Source: Acridotheres tristis
Lineage: Eukaryota > Chordata > Aves > Passeriformes > Sturnidae
Length of the DNA: 64,000 nt
Reading direction: 5' to 3'
Assembly: GCA_037013685.1 (NCBI GenBank)
Contig: CM072894.1
Location: forward strand, 8,682,841 to 8,746,840
Positions 13,895 through 27,859 of this stretch are shown here, one piece after another. The translations under genes and the position numbers were made by a program. The notes beneath the pieces were generated by a model. It searched no databases. It saw only the letters and a program-made list of their open reading frames with translations, and was not told the DNA's origin. The stretch's first letter is position 1, and the number at the start of each line of letters is the position of its first letter.

Positions 13895-16800
13895 GAATAG
13901 TTCTTTTCCTTGCAATTGAATCTGACCTAAATATGTAGTCTGCAATGACAAAGACATTACAAGTGGGCAATAGGTGACATTTTTATCACATCCGATATGA
14001 AACATTTTATCATAATCTGTTCTGAGTACTAAATGAATTAAATATGCATTTGTTTAGCACATTGCACTGGCAAAACCTCAGATGGTGTGTTTAAAAGGCA
14101 ACCTTTAACATATCAGTATGCCTAAAATACACTTCCTAGGAAGATAATCTTGGCTGAAAAGAAGTAGACACTGCATAGTAGGAGAAGACAGGCTGCAGTT
14201 TTTCAGAATTCTTTAAATTTAATTCATTAGAAATCAAAGTGTTTATACACTGTTAGACTGCTGCAGCGGTGGAAAATAGAAGTAGCTTTTAATGAAAATG
14301 CTAATAAAATAGGAAAAACCTAATTTATACAGAACAGAGAAGATTAAACCCCTGGCTTTTGATACATGATTTGATTGTGGTCGTAGTATGAAACGTAAGG
14401 ATGTCTCATGCAAAGGATTCAATTTCAGATAACAGACTTTATCTTTATTTCCATTTTTTGTGCAATGAAGAAACATGCTAGCTTCTTTATTTTAATATTT
14501 ACATTTTGGTCATGGGTGATGGTCATACTGTATTGGGCAAAGCCTACTACAGCACACTATTCCTTAGGGGAAAAAGCCCAGCAAAAAAATGAGTCTAAAA
14601 AAATCTCATACTATGTCTACAGAAATCTCATTTCTAATGAAACAAAGCTTTTTCCCTCCTCCCCTCTTTGTTTCACTAAAAAATCCCTTACATATTTAAT
14701 CTGGATTATGGTTAGTGTTCCATCTCTGTCATTTTTGTAAGGGGAAGAGGAAAAGGACTGCAGAGATTGACATTTTAATTTCTATCTGTCAAGAATGAAA
14801 TCTTTGAATGAGCACACGTTCTACCAGGACTGGGAGAACCCAACTGAGATCTTCACACCAGAGCAAAGTGAGGAAAGAGGAATTAGGAAAAATCTTTAAT
14901 GACCCACACTGAGAAAACTATTTCAATCAGTTTAGCTGAGCGTCCTATTTTTGCCTAAAATTAATACATTCAAAAGCATATGAGAACAAAATAAATTACT
15001 GTATTACTTAATGCTGATCATACCAGAATCAAGGAAGGTTCTCAGAAAAATTGTCTCCATAAATCTCTAATAATTCTCCTCAAAAATACTTTAAAAAAAG
15101 TTTTCATTCACAAGGTCAAGCTATAAGTTAAGGTGAGACATCTTGCTGTTTTTACCTGGAGTGAGAAGGTATATTTAGACTGTAATTCAAGAATCCAGAA
15201 CCTCTGTCTCTCTTATGACTGTAGAAAAAGAATGAGGATATTAACATCCATATGCCAGTAGCATCTTTTATCAACACCTGTCTCTCTTTAGGGATTTGTT
15301 GAACTCTTCATAAAGTGTATTTCTTACTGGAATATTTATCATATTTTTATACAATAAAAGTAAGATAGAAATAAAACCATGATTTCTCTATTTCATAAAA
15401 ACCAAAAAAGAGTGGAAAAACTACCATTGGCCCTTTTAGAAACTAGGTAAAACATGGAGAAAATAATGTGGTGACAAGTGTTTGCTGGAAGTGCTGAGAA
15501 AATAGCAAAGGACTTTTGGTGCTGGAATTAATCATGGAAGTGCACTATAGCACAGTAATCAGACTTCTTAAAAGCTTATTTTAAGAGTGCCATTCAGAGT
15601 TCTTAGTCCATTAAAAAATGCTAAAAAATTCTAGATTTTCAAATTAACTGTGTAGTAGTCCAAATTATACCTATCATTGTGGTTAAGTATGACGATCTAA
15701 AAACAAACAAAAAACCACCAAAAACAATTGCCCTATCTCATGAAAGTAATACTTGTGAGCCAATAACTAGCTCCAAACAGTCAGGCTCTAAGTTTGACAT
15801 AATTCCATCACATCTCATGAACAGGTGGAACCTGTAAAAAACCCTGTGCATAGAAGCACTAGACTAAGATGAGTTTTATACACTTCATATACAAACAAAC
15901 ATATGAAATAATTTTTAAATAATTAGGTTCACCAGTGTCAGCAATGAGATGATGAGAAATGTCTTATGGCAGGGATATTCAGGAGTCCCATTTTGATACA
16001 TCTGTTGCTTATATCTCACTTCAACAAATGCTTTATAGAAAACTTGGCAAAGGCAATAAATCCTCAAACATAGTAATAGTCAATCTAACATATTTTGATT
16101 ACTCACAATCTGTAACCAGTACTAGGAACAATAAAACTTCATTGTAAATGCTGTGAAAACAACCCTTTCCTCACCTTAATTCTAAAGATTTCTGGAAGTA
16201 CAATAGTCAGTGCTTTTTAAGAGAAGTTGCTGCAATTTTGATTCTTTGAGGACAAGAAAGAAGTGCTCAAGACAGTTATTTCTGGAGGAGTTAGTAATGA
16301 CATAAGGCAGCATATAATCATAAATATATTGCTCTATATTCTTGCATAAAATTATGTTATCTGTTCTACATTTATAAATCAAGTGCAGTCTGTCTGTAAT
16401 CTATTTCAACACTGGGAAATAGGAGAGATTTTATATTCGATTACTGGAAATTTTAGTGATTTGGTTATACTCAGTTAAGGTGGAAATTTAGTGATTTAGT
16501 GGTTGCTTACTGATGAAGACATGGACGGACACTCATTCCTCCAAAACGAAAGGTTTCCAAATCTTTTGCTAAATTGTATTTCTGATTACCAGAGGAGAGA
16601 AAGGAGTTATAGCCTTGGCTCCAGCTCTGTAATCATAAAGTCAATTTTAACTGAATGGGTGTGGAAGTGAACAGTGCAGGACTCTTGCTGTAACTGGCAG
16701 AAGTGCCAAAGGCAGATTCTCTCCACTCAGGTCCACCAGGCTGCAGATCTTTATTTCTCTACACTGGCAGAGAAATTGGCAGAGCTCCACTGACCTCTGT

Positions 16801-17077
16801 TTGTAGAGAAATGTAATTTCAACACTGTAGATGGAAAAGTGCCTATCTGAAACTCTTCTGTGAAGCAGCCTTAAAGAAAAGGGCTATATTTCTTTGAAGA
16901 ATATGAATAACCCCCACAATTTTTCCAAGTTAAACAGAACCTTTAAGATTCTGCTACTCTTTGAACAAGATAAAGAAAATCCTGCCTTCTCACAGAAGTG
17001 GATAAACCATATACTGCATTAAGGGGTTTAAGATTGTCAAATCAAGATAACCTAATCATCACCTCTTTTTCATTTAG
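13895..17077. other. Non-coding AT-rich stretch, no gene seen
   Basis: No gene was identified. The 110-codon frame at 14408-14740 is rich in F, I, Y and K codons as expected from AT-rich noise. An A/C-rich tract lies near 15700-15728. Confidence 0.5.
16446..16497. repeat. Short local duplication
   Basis: A 16-17 base word of the form 'ggaaattt(t)agtgattt' occurs at 16446 and again at 16482, giving a spacing of about 36 bases. It looks like a small, partly decayed tandem duplication. Confidence 0.6.
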
Positions 17078-17311
17078 TCCTTGATATTTACTCCAGTGAC
17101 ATTGACCAGGGTGGTAACTTCCCTAGGATATCACAAAGTGCTTAGTCACCTATCGATTATATCACTCACAGGTAATTGCTACAAGGTGTCAAAAAACACA
17201 GAATTTTGCTATTATAACTGCAAGCAGCTGCACAGTTTGGCAGAAGATCTACGTGGTGGCTTGCAAGGAAATGTACAAATAAAGCTTCATAAAGCAATTT
17301 ACACTCCTCAA
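17078..17311 (+). other. Exon-like open segment (hypothetical)
   Basis: A pyrimidine-rich acceptor ending in 'tctttttcatttag' at 17077 is followed by 234 bases, open in one frame, and then by a consensus donor CAA|GTAAGT at 17311/17312. The segment is exactly 78 codons, begins and ends at codon boundaries (phase 0-0), and its own frame has a TAG overlapping the acceptor. The translated segment contains several cysteines near its middle (around residues 33-47) but no family I recognise. GTAAGT is expected about 16 times per strand in 64 kb, and open frames of this size occur by chance, so the case rests only on the coincidence of both sites with an intact frame. It may equally be a lncRNA exon or noise. 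Confidence 0.18.
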
Positions 17312-20300
17312 GTAAGTCTCTGCCAGCCCCTGCATCTCAAATCACAACTGTGTCTCAGGGTAGGAAACCAAGCCTGAAGTGACAGAAGTATGTGGACTGA
17401 AGGCAACTTAGTACTAGTTTACCTTCTCTACAGTCTCTGATAGAGAGATGTTGAATAATGGAGAGCAGGAGCCTATTTTAGCTGTTCTGAGCAGCCTTGC
17501 ACAGCAGTGCATGCTCCCTAGGCCAGGGTAGATTTATCCAAATATCTCACTTGAGTGCATCTCTCCATTTCACTTCTAGCAGCAGGGCAGTGGTAATCAA
17601 ACAGATTTAGTCATGTTCTCTGGGGCCACACTATATCTTTACACTTAGTACAACTTTATCATGTATATCATTATAGAATACATATCAAAAACAACCAAGG
17701 TAAAGTCACATTGACAAAATGATCACTCCATACATCTCAGAGGAGAGGAGGCACATATTTCCCCCATGAATACTTCAGTGATTCAAAATCCACCTTCTAC
17801 ACAAAACAGCACACACAACTCAGTCTCTAAGAATAACCAGTAATACACACCTCAGTCAAGAGACAAAGAAAGTACTGTCAGAGTGGAGCTTGGGCATTCC
17901 TCACAAAGAAGGACTTATTTTCCTTAGGTTAAAAGTGTTCATGAAGCTGCTGTATCAAAGTTTACAGAATTACACCAGAAATTAATTCAGTCTTCATCGC
18001 TCAGAGTGTAAACAACGGCATTATTATTTTGTTCAGAACTTTCTGGTTTTAATGAACTGATCAGATTATTCTATACAGAGGTTTCACAATGATGAGAATC
18101 ATTAAGTATTGTCAAAAGATTCGGCACATAACATTCATAATACTGAAGCTTTGCAGGAGCATCCTAATGTTAAAGGTTGATAAATTAAGCAGCCTTAGAA
18201 TTCTCATTAAGCTTGTCAAGCTGTATTGTCAGGTATTTTGCCTTATCTAATGGCTTGGGTGACCAACAGTCATTCATAACTAAGGCCATGGTTATCTTAA
18301 GGCAACTGAATAAGTGGTCAGAAAGGTGGCAAAGCTGTTGCAGTTTGAAGCGGGCTGCTCCAGATTGCAGAATATAAATACTTCTAAAAGAAAGTTTCTT
18401 CCATCTACTTATAACGAGACAGACATATCAAAGTGAAAACATGTATTTCTTATGATTAGTACAAAGATGAACTTAATTCATTCTTGATCTAAGTGTGATT
18501 CATACTGCTTATCTTCTCCTGATTTCTGATACTGAACCCAAACCTAAGAACTCCATTACTGATTAATCTTTCCTGGTGAACGATAAGCATCACCACATAT
18601 CATCTGCATTTCTCTTGTTTCATGCAAAGCCAATCATCCTTCAAGTCTGCTTTAAATCATTTCCCTTCATTTTTATTTTCATCTTCCCCTCTCCCATCCC
18701 CATCTCTTTTGAAAATGCATTTGCAGTTCACAATTCCCACCTGCATACACAACAGAAGTGATTAAAATACTAAAGATATAGAAAGAGCCATAACAGCTTT
18801 GCTCCTCCCTGGCCTCCTTAAAAAGCCCTAAACCACCTCCCAGCCCTGCTAAGCCTCCTCCAAGACACCCAGTCTGGTTTAATCAAGAGCAATTAAGAAA
18901 CTGATAACTTATGCTTAACCCTCACTGTTAATGAAGCTGAAGAGTCCTATTATTAATAATTATTTATCTGTGCACCTTCAGTCTTAAGTCTTGTAAGGCT
19001 CTCAGTGCATTTAATGATATACTAACAATTTGAAACATTCATACATTCATAGATGCTGAAAGCCATTATAACATTGTAAGTGAAAATCCTTTGAAGAAAC
19101 ATGCTACAGAAATAAAGTAACATCTTAAAGGCATACACAAAATGAGGAAAAGCAAGTACATCACCACTCATGACACGTTGGGTTTTTTTTCTCCCATGAA
19201 TATGACTGCCCTATAGGAATTAAATTGTGACAAGAAGCCAGTTGTGGAACAGTGTAAATGAACAAATGTCCAACTAAGCTGAGTTCTTTAATCACGCACA
19301 TTCACCACCACACACTTAGAGATGCAAGGGCTTCCTTCTGCTACTGTAATTCTGTTTTAACTTTTACTCTGAAACCAATAAAGCCAATTGTTCTGTTTAT
19401 GTCTTTGGTGGATTGACAGTGTGCACATAAGGTACAGAATGCCTTTTTCGTGCAAGTTCTGTGATTATTTTTCTGTCTCATGTTTCAACAGCAGAAATAT
19501 ACTCCCTCCTTTATTCCTTCCTGCATCACAACCCTATATTACATACTGACACTCCATAACATTAAAAGAAAATCACCCCACAAAACATGTAAAAAAATAT
19601 ATTGTTTTTCATTACATGATTAAAAAACAGAAAGGAATTTGCTTTCAAAATTTTTCAGTGTAGATTTCAAACCTGTCTGGGCAGGTCTGACCTTCCTCCT
19701 AGTATTGTTTGTACTCTGCTTTAAAGTGCTTTGGAACTGGGCTGTGTTGAGTGGTTTTGATGCATTTTTGAGTACTCCAGGACTGTTTAGTTAGAGCAGT
19801 GAATCAAAGAACCACAACAATTTTGCAACAGATGTAGTCTGTAAGTGTATTAATATTCAGATGAATAAACAAGAGTACCTTCCTTACAGCATTCCTCAAG
19901 AGCAGTTGTTCTGTACGATGGTGTGGAGACACCCTGGCTCTAAACTACAGCTGAGCTTTCCAAAAGCTTTTCCTAAACTAGAGAAGGCACTGGCATTCAA
20001 GAATATAGAATACATAATTTGGAATTTAATTTCTTTTCCCTCAGCACACACACAGACAAATGTTTTTCAAAACAAAAATACCACAAAGCAATTTACTAAA
20101 ATAGAAAATTCCTGCAATGCACAGTCTAGTTCATGGCCTTGCTCATGGGATCTGGGAATAATTAAAAAACATTATTGCCAGTGACAATTCTTTTAAACTT
20201 TATTAAATCTCATGATGAGCCCTTCCCTATCAGTTTCTCGTAGGAGTGCTGAGAGGATTGCTCAGTGCAATATCTTCAAACTCTCACCTCAGGAGCTCTG

Positions 20301-20647
20301 CAGACTGTCCCCATAGTGACCTTAGAGACACTTTAAAAAAATTAAATTCACTGTACATGAAATGTAGATTTTCCTGGCTAATGGCACAACTGATCTCTAA
20401 TAGTTAAACTGTTGATGATATCTTATATTTGCCTTTTCCTGTGGCATAGGTACCTCTGCTGAATGTTAAAATTGAACCCAGAGGAAACTAAAGCTTTGCA
20501 GCAATAGGCTGGAGGTGTCTCAAGCTGCAGGGACAGGACTCCCTTCTAAGGCTTTCAGTTGTATCCTGGCCTGAAATCTGAAAGCATTTCAATATTCAGC
20601 TCAAATTCTGACTGAGGTTGTTCCTTAAATATATGCTGCAGGTGTCC
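17312..20647. other. Non-coding stretch, possible conserved elements
   Basis: No gene was identified. Parts at about 18000-18360 and 18880-19080 are rich in TAAT-type homeodomain cores and lack recognisable repeats, so they resemble conserved non-coding DNA, but I cannot test that. A short CA run is at about 20044-20053. Confidence 0.4.
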
Positions 20648-20734
20648 AAAACAACCCCCAAAACAACAAAAAAACCTCCAAACCAAACAAAAAATTAAAC
20701 TAAAAACCAAGGGAGGAAAAAACCCCAAAAAACA
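20648..20734. repeat. A/C-rich low-complexity tract
   Basis: Almost only A and C for about 60 bases, continuing with A-rich and CCCC words. It is an irregular simple tract without a fixed unit. Confidence 0.75.
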
Positions 20735-23700
20735 GAAATACTTCCGAAATCCCTCCCTATAACTTTTTGAAAAGTATCCCCAAAGGCCTGTCTGCCATTA
20801 GTAGTACAGGTGCATTGTAGAGCCATAGTAAGCCAACCTGAAACTTTTAGAATGACAGAAACATCTTAAAATTGCACTTAACTGAAATAATCAAATGGGG
20901 GTTTTTTTTGTAATTTAGTTAACAGATTTTTCACCTATCTGCCTAAAATGTGACCTCTAATTTTCCTAAAATTATCTGTTCAAAATTTCTTGCTGTTTCA
21001 AGAAACTGATCCAAGCTAATAATTATTTCACAGAGGTACCTACTAATGTATATTATGAAACAGAGCAAGCATTCTTCTTTCATCTTCTTAAACTAACATG
21101 GTCCCCCTGTTGTTCACATCACTTGGGAATAGGTAACTTAAAATTTCACAATAAGAAAGACATTGTTTAAGGATTAAGTGCATTTCCTGATTACACTGCA
21201 TTTCAAGATTTGGATGACTACCAAATATTAAGACCTTTGTCTTCAGGACAGATTTGTGAAATCTCAATGAGCTTCTAAATCTGCAGATAACAAACCTTGT
21301 AGGGACTACAAATAAGCTAGGGGACAAGCTAGGAATTCAAATTAACTTGGCAAGTAGGAAAGCAGCTGAAAAACAAAGGATGTTTATTCAGTGGGGACAA
21401 AGGCAAGGTTCTGTACCTAAGCATGAATAATTAGTTATGTAAATGCAGCACGTGGATCAAGTAGTTAGCAGTTTTACAGCAAAAGATTTGAGGTTTGTTA
21501 TGCATCAGTGATGAACATGAGTCAATAATGTCACACTGTTGAGTAAAAGCCAAATACCCCCCTCAGACAGCTGGAAAGGAGAGTCACAATGCATCAGGCA
21601 ATCTTTTCCCTCTTGGCAGGGCCAATAAAGCTTCAGCTGGAGCATGCCATGCAGCTCCTCACTTTGATTTCCAGGAAATAGAGACTAACTGGAGAGAGGG
21701 AAACAGGGCACTGAAACAGCCAGGCTTCATTACCTATGACAAAACACAGAAATATTTGCAACTGTTTAGCTGCAAGAATAGAATATGGTAGATATGATGA
21801 TAGTCTAGGAGTATGCAAAATTTTTTTGTCAGATAGAAGTGATGAACACATCTGTATCTATAGTGTGCTAGATAAGAAAAATTTGCAGTTACAATAATAA
21901 AGATGCAATTTCTTCCCCAGAAAATTTGCCTCTACTCCAGCCCTTCACCCTCCCTTCCAACACAAGTGAGATAGACATCATCTCTAACCTGGTATCTTAA
22001 ACAGGTGAAAGAAATGACTCTTAAGAATAAATCGAGTATAACAGAGGCTACTAAAATACCTCTGAAAGTCCCAGCACTATTTCTGTTGAGAACCTGGCAT
22101 GTACACATTCATACACAGGGAGCTAGAGAGTAAGGGCAATGAAACTATGAGGAGAAATCCTTTCTCCGATAACTTTTCTCCAGTTTTCCTCAAAGGTGGT
22201 AGAAGTACACAGGAGGGAGAGAACCAGCTCAAGCTTCTATTATTTGGTATTAGGGGAAGAACATGTGCCTAGCTTCTCCAGTTTGGGCTGGTAGTTGGGT
22301 TTTCCACCTTCAGAAAAACACTGAAAAATCCGATCTAACTACTTAGTCCAAGCAATAACCCAATACTGCTCATTCTCACCATTAGCTACTGTTTTATTCC
22401 CAGCTACAGCTAACATGCATCCTTTTGAATTAGGCAGGCACATGCCTTTGGAGTGCAGACAGAAGGGAGTACTCTACTAAGAGAACACTCATTGCCATTT
22501 CAGAAATTAGTAGAGACAAAGGAAAGCCTTGGCTAAAGCACTACAATTACTCCAAAATAACAAAAAGGATGAGGCTGAGTCAGAAAATAGCTCCTCCAAC
22601 TTTGGTGTACAAAGAACACAATCTGAGTTTTCTGTTTGGGAGTCTGGTATTTTTAGGGGGGGCATGCATGGGTGTGTGTACATTTGGGGGTTTTAAAACC
22701 AACAAGGAGATGCCTTGGCTTTACTTTATATAAACCAATAAACTGCCCAAGTTTTTATACCCATCACACTACTTAATTCAGAGGATTAATTTACAAACCA
22801 GATATTCTGATGCATGGCAGAAACCCTGAGAGATCATATAGATGGTAGAAGACAGTGAAATATGGGAATAAATGGTAGATTTGTGCCACTGTATTTCAAG
22901 AAAAGTTGTTGCTCCCTGGACTATAGCAAGTATTGAATGAAAAAGCCAGAAAGACACAGAACATTAGGAAACATTTAAAATCCAGACACCTGGGCCTTTC
23001 TTATAGTATATAAGCCATCTAGAAAAGGATTTTCACTGCCTTGGGCAAAGTTCATTCCAGAGCAGCAATCATGGCAGAGGTAAACGTGGTAACTGACAGA
23101 TGAAATCAAATAGAAACAAGCATTGAGAGTTAACATCAAAGAAAGCTTGGAGCTGTATTTATAAACCAGAAATATACAGCAAGGAATTGTTGTGCACATA
23201 TGGTCTGTGGTGCTGCAGCAGTATCTATATTTGCTATCACAGTCTAAAAAAAACCAAACACCAAAACCACAAAACAGCTATGTTATTACTTTGAATCTAA
23301 TCTTTCCCATCATCTAAATTCTATTCCTTGATGTAAACATACTGAGGATATTTTGAGAAGAGAAATTGCCACCCAAAGTGGTCAAAGGCCTCATACAGCA
23401 AATGGGACAAGAAAATGAAAATATATCTGCAACTCAAGTAAAAATAATGCCAGGCAGCAGATCTTCATATAATATTTGCTAGGCTGTAATGTTTTGTAAA
23501 TTAAATTTCTGAAGGGAGTTTGTATGTGTAAACACAGCAAGCAGTGCTTAGTTAATCCATAAATGTATTGGCTCAAAGAACAGTTTTACCACATGGTGTT
23601 ATTTAGAAATCTGTGAGGCTTCTAGAAACTCCAAATTTCATTCTGCAAAAGAGCTTTAATTCCTGTTGCTCTGAATTTTCATAGTATCAAGTTTCAGAAT

Positions 23701-25440
23701 ACCTATTGGCAAAATAACAGCACTGATTCAGATAAAATGCAATTTATTGTAGATAAAACAGCTAGACAGATTATACTTTAGGACATATTCTCCTCTTGAT
23801 ATATGTGCTTAATTCCTCTCAGCACTAAAGGGTATTATTTGCATGTTTCAGAACAGACTATATGCCTTTCAACTTTACTGTAATATGCAGGTTCCATTTC
23901 AAAAATGAGTGGGTGTTAAATACAAGAGCATAGCACACAGTACTCCAGATTATTTAATGATACAAATAACATGACTGCACCATGCCAGGAGGGTTCAAAG
24001 CGTGCCTGAGATTGAAGTAGCAGCCCTCTCCATCAGATAATTTCTAAGGCCATCAAAATGTTTGCTTTTACTTATTTGCATTTACTGTGTTCAGCTAAGA
24101 GATCACCCCTTAAATCCCATGTATCCAAACATGTGAGATTACTGCAATAAGGCTTGCCAAATATCCCACAGTAGAATTAAATAAATTACATCAATAACAC
24201 CTCCATGCTCTAAAATTCCTATATCATTCTGCTAAAGACAAAGTATTTACAACTTGCTTCGAAAAATTAAATTATTACAGGAGCCAAGGTTTTTTACATT
24301 ATTTCTTCATACTTGTCACTAATTTTACAGAGCCTTGGACAAGTAACACAACATTTATGTCTCAGGCTTCGGGGTTAACAGTTGGACTCCATTTTGCATG
24401 TATTTTCCAACCTTAATTATTCTACAACCTCTAGTGGAAATGATATTTAACTAGAGATTGTTCACCGTTTGGCAAGATCAATAGGGAACTTCAACAAAAT
24501 GCAAAGCATTTTCTTAGGTCATGCAAATGCTGCAATAAAGAATGATACAAAGTGGTGCCAGTGTTAAATATGGGGTCAAACACTTGCAGTAGCAGGCAGG
24601 AATAAACAGAGGAATGAGAGAAAATGTCAGCTATCAGAATAGCTATATTTTCATGACACTCATCTGTTTTGACTTCAACACTGACTGTGGGAGAGAGTCT
24701 AGCAAAATATTTTACTAACTAGGAAAATAAGTGGTGGGATGCAACCCCAAGTGTGTTTATACCCATGGCACTCCAGTTCTGATCAACTGAGATGTCTTAG
24801 AAAGCAGCCCAGAGCATCTGAATCACATAAAAAAAATCAACTGCAACTTAACTACAGGTTCATTCAAATGCCTGGCACCAAGCAAACAAACTTCTGAAGA
24901 GGTGTGCTTAAAACAAATTTTTAAAAAATCCCAGGTGAACAAACAAACTTCCAGCCTTCTCACCCCTTAGTATAGTAACAATGAAGCAATAGGTTAGACA
25001 TATCAGAATTATATTATCACAATTATATTCTGGTCCAGAAGCGATAAAAATTTAGAGGAACATGAAATATTTGATAGACCTGCACTTTTCTCACTTCTCT
25101 TAAATTGAATAACACACTCTCAGCAGGCAGAGTGAAAGATAAAGTCAAGTCAAAACCTTTTCTGAATAACTTTGAAGATAGCCCACTATCACAACAGAGA
25201 AACTAATACCAACCGAGTTTTACATCCCATTTACATGTCATTACAAATAGAAACATATAAAAGAAAAGCCAAAACCCCTCAGGTGACAGGAATTATACTT
25301 TTGAAGTATAAAAGTGCTTTATGACAATACCTCAGAGACAAAACATAGAGACTTGGAGGTTTTTTTCCTTCTTCAGGAAAAAATAAAACTTGCAGGAAAC
25401 TGAAGAAAACAAAAGAAGGTCTTACTGCACTCAGATGGGA
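20735..25440. other. Non-coding AT-rich stretch, no gene seen
   Basis: No gene or transposon was recognised. Another A/C-rich tract is at about 23246-23276. Three perfect POU octamers (ATGCAAAT or its complement) fall at 23837-23844, 24074-24081 and 24521-24528. The segment 23750-24130 reads like conserved non-coding DNA, without proof. Confidence 0.45.
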
Positions 25441-25940
25441 ATGTCAGCCCCACTCCCAAGGGATGCACAGGTTACATTTCTCAACCCAAGAGGTTGGTAG
25501 AGCCAAGGCAAAGACATCCTGTTGTCTCCTGAGCAAACCCACTAATTTTTTCTTTTTAACAATTAAGATAGAACTAGCTAGCAAGGAACACAAACAACAG
25601 TTTAAAACACCTTTCTTGCCCCTTTACCCAAGCTTTACTCCAGCTCCTCTCTCTCCCCAAGCAGCACGGACCAGCACACAGCAGTACCTACCGGCATCTC
25701 CCTTTTCCTCTGGGCTCTGCTCCAGCATGGATTTCTCCCCACGGGGCACAGCCCCCTCGGGCTAAAGCTACTCCTGACATGGACTACATCTCAGCAAGCT
25801 GGGCCCTGCTGGAACACCCCCTACTTATCCCCTCCAGGTGCTCCCAGGTGCTCTCCTCACAGCCTGAGGAGTGGAAATCAAATAGGGACACCCGGGGCAC
25901 CACACCCATGGCTGAGAGCTCAGCTGTGCTCTGGGGGTGG
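25441..25940. other. GC-rich flank of the minisatellite
   Basis: Composition rises sharply from about 25640, with C-rich words, but few CpG, so it is not a classic CpG island. Frames here read as low-information S, P and T rich protein with no splice support. It could be older, degenerated repeat sequence or unique DNA. Confidence 0.4.
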
Positions 25941-26227
25941 CTGGAACAGCTTGGACCAGGCTAGACCTGGCCAGACCAGCTTGGACTAGGCTGGAACTAG
26001 ATGAAACAGGCTGGAACTGTCTAGAGCAATTTGGAACTGGATGGAATTGGCTGGAACTGCCCAGAAGAGGTTGGCACAGGCTGGAAGTGACTGGAACCCA
26101 TCAGTTCTGGGAGCAGGCCACAACAGGTTGGAACTGGTTGGAGTAGGCTGGAACTGGCCAGAACAGGCTGGAGCAGGCTGGAACTGAGTGGAACAGGTTG
26201 TTACAGGCCAGATGTGGCCAGAGCAGC
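25941..26227. repeat. 10-bp minisatellite array, about 29 units
   Basis: A tandem array of a decamer close to YTGGAACWGG. From 25941 to 26110 seventeen units keep an exact 10-base register (for example ctggaacagc, ttggaccagg, ctggaactag, ctggaactgt, ttggaactgg). Near 26108 the register shifts by three bases, and about twelve more units follow to 26227 (gaacagg, gagtagg and gaactgg cores joined by ctg, ttg or cca). Units differ by substitutions but almost never by length. Because 10 is not a multiple of 3, the protein-level period is 30 bases, which explains long open frames on both strands (a W, L and E rich one on +, an F, Q, P and S rich one on -). These are by-products of the repeat, not genes. 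Confidence 0.9.
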
Positions 26228-27859
26228 CCCAGTGCTGAGCCCCCACAGGGCAGCCCAGCAGTCCCCCAGCACCGTCCCCTCCCTGTGCAGACTCAGCACC
26301 CACCATGAGCACCACGGCATAGGCCAGGCTGGGAATTCACATCCCACCTCTAATATTTATACTTTTAAAACCTTGCACTCAACTGAGCCAGTGGCATTTT
26401 AGGTAATACCACACTGGCACTACAGGAACCATTTTCCAAGGTGCCCATGGAAGGTTCCCTGTCCTGCCCTCTCTCCACATCATTAAAGAGCCCTGCAGCC
26501 CAAACCTGGCTTTGACAGAAGCTGCTCTTAAACTGTGGTGTTAACACTTGCCATCTAAATTAGAGCGTCTCTGTAACTGGTCACTGGCCAGCACCACGGA
26601 CAGAGGATGAAGAACTGGATGGACTGAGCATGTCAACCATGGATGTTGATGTATCCAGCCCCAAGTGTGGCTGAGTGCGATCCGTGATTTTCTGAGATGC
26701 AGTCTCACTCCATTTTTCACTCCAAAGGTTCAATGCCCCTTTGACACCCAACCAAACTAGCAATTAGTCTTCAAGGTGTGGCTGAAATGTCGAAACAAAC
26801 CCAGTAGATTTAATCAGCATTTCCATGGTAGCTGAAATTATGCTGCTTAATGGCTGAAATGGGTTGCAATAAAAGTGAGTTGACGGTGTGTCCCTGAAAA
26901 TTGATTCCTGGAAGAACAGTCAAACACAATTGCTTCGGGAAAAAACATTAAAAAATATTAAACCATGGGTCTCTCAATTGCCTTAAAACATGGGCATAAA
27001 ATCTAAATCTCTTTAGGAGTATACCAAATTTAGCTGAAGAAAATAAATTTAGAAAGGGAGGTTTTATTTGGAATAAATCTTCAGAACAGCCTAGCTGATT
27101 GCCTTTTCATAAAGACCACATCTTCTGGGGGAAAAACATATTAACTAACTCTCCCTGGTGCTTTGGCTATTTGAGAGTTTTTTGGTGAAATATCTCATTG
27201 TTTTCATTTTATAGCCACAGACAATGGTGCTTTCTCCCCGGGTAAAAAATAAGGTCAAAAAACTTGATTTGAAAATTGTGGGTTTGACCCAAGAGGTCAA
27301 AACTGGAAACATCATTCTATATGGGACACTTAAAATGGAAAAGTATCTAAAAGTATCCAGCAAACATTTTAAAGATAAAATTATTTGATAAGCAAGATTG
27401 TTGTCTTGATATTACCATAGACACCAATTTCCCAGGATCTCAAGAAGCGTATGCAGATCATGTTTACAACTTTTTTGAGGTAAAATACTCTGCTACTCTT
27501 GTTCATTCTTAGGGATTTTTTGAAGTTTGACATTTAAGTTTTCTATGTCTCAATATATTGTAGTTTTATATAAGATATTTGGGGGGAAAAAAAGAAAAAA
27601 TATGGAAATTGGTATTCGTTTTGCAGTTCTTCTGGATAATGACACAGAAAATACTTCCATCATGCAAATTAATCTTGTGGAGAGATGTGACAGACTGATG
27701 TTAACTATCTTGCTGTCAAATTTTAAAGCAGTATCTCATTTTTCTTTAATTTTTCCAAGTACCTAAATCTATCAATATGTTTTAAAAAGCAAAGTAAATG
27801 GGAAAAGGAACTTTATTAGCTTTACCTACATGTTCATATTATGTTGATAATGTCTGGGC
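26228..27859. other. Non-coding stretch after the minisatellite
   Basis: GC-rich until about 26330, then ordinary. The piece 26560-26780 is moderately GC-rich with a few CpG and is unrecognised. No gene was identified. Confidence 0.45.

Noticed and set aside
25937..26315. Long open frames on both strands as repeat-protein genes
   Set aside because: They are produced by the 10-base tandem repeat, whose 30-base protein period keeps stops out; no start context, splice site or known family.
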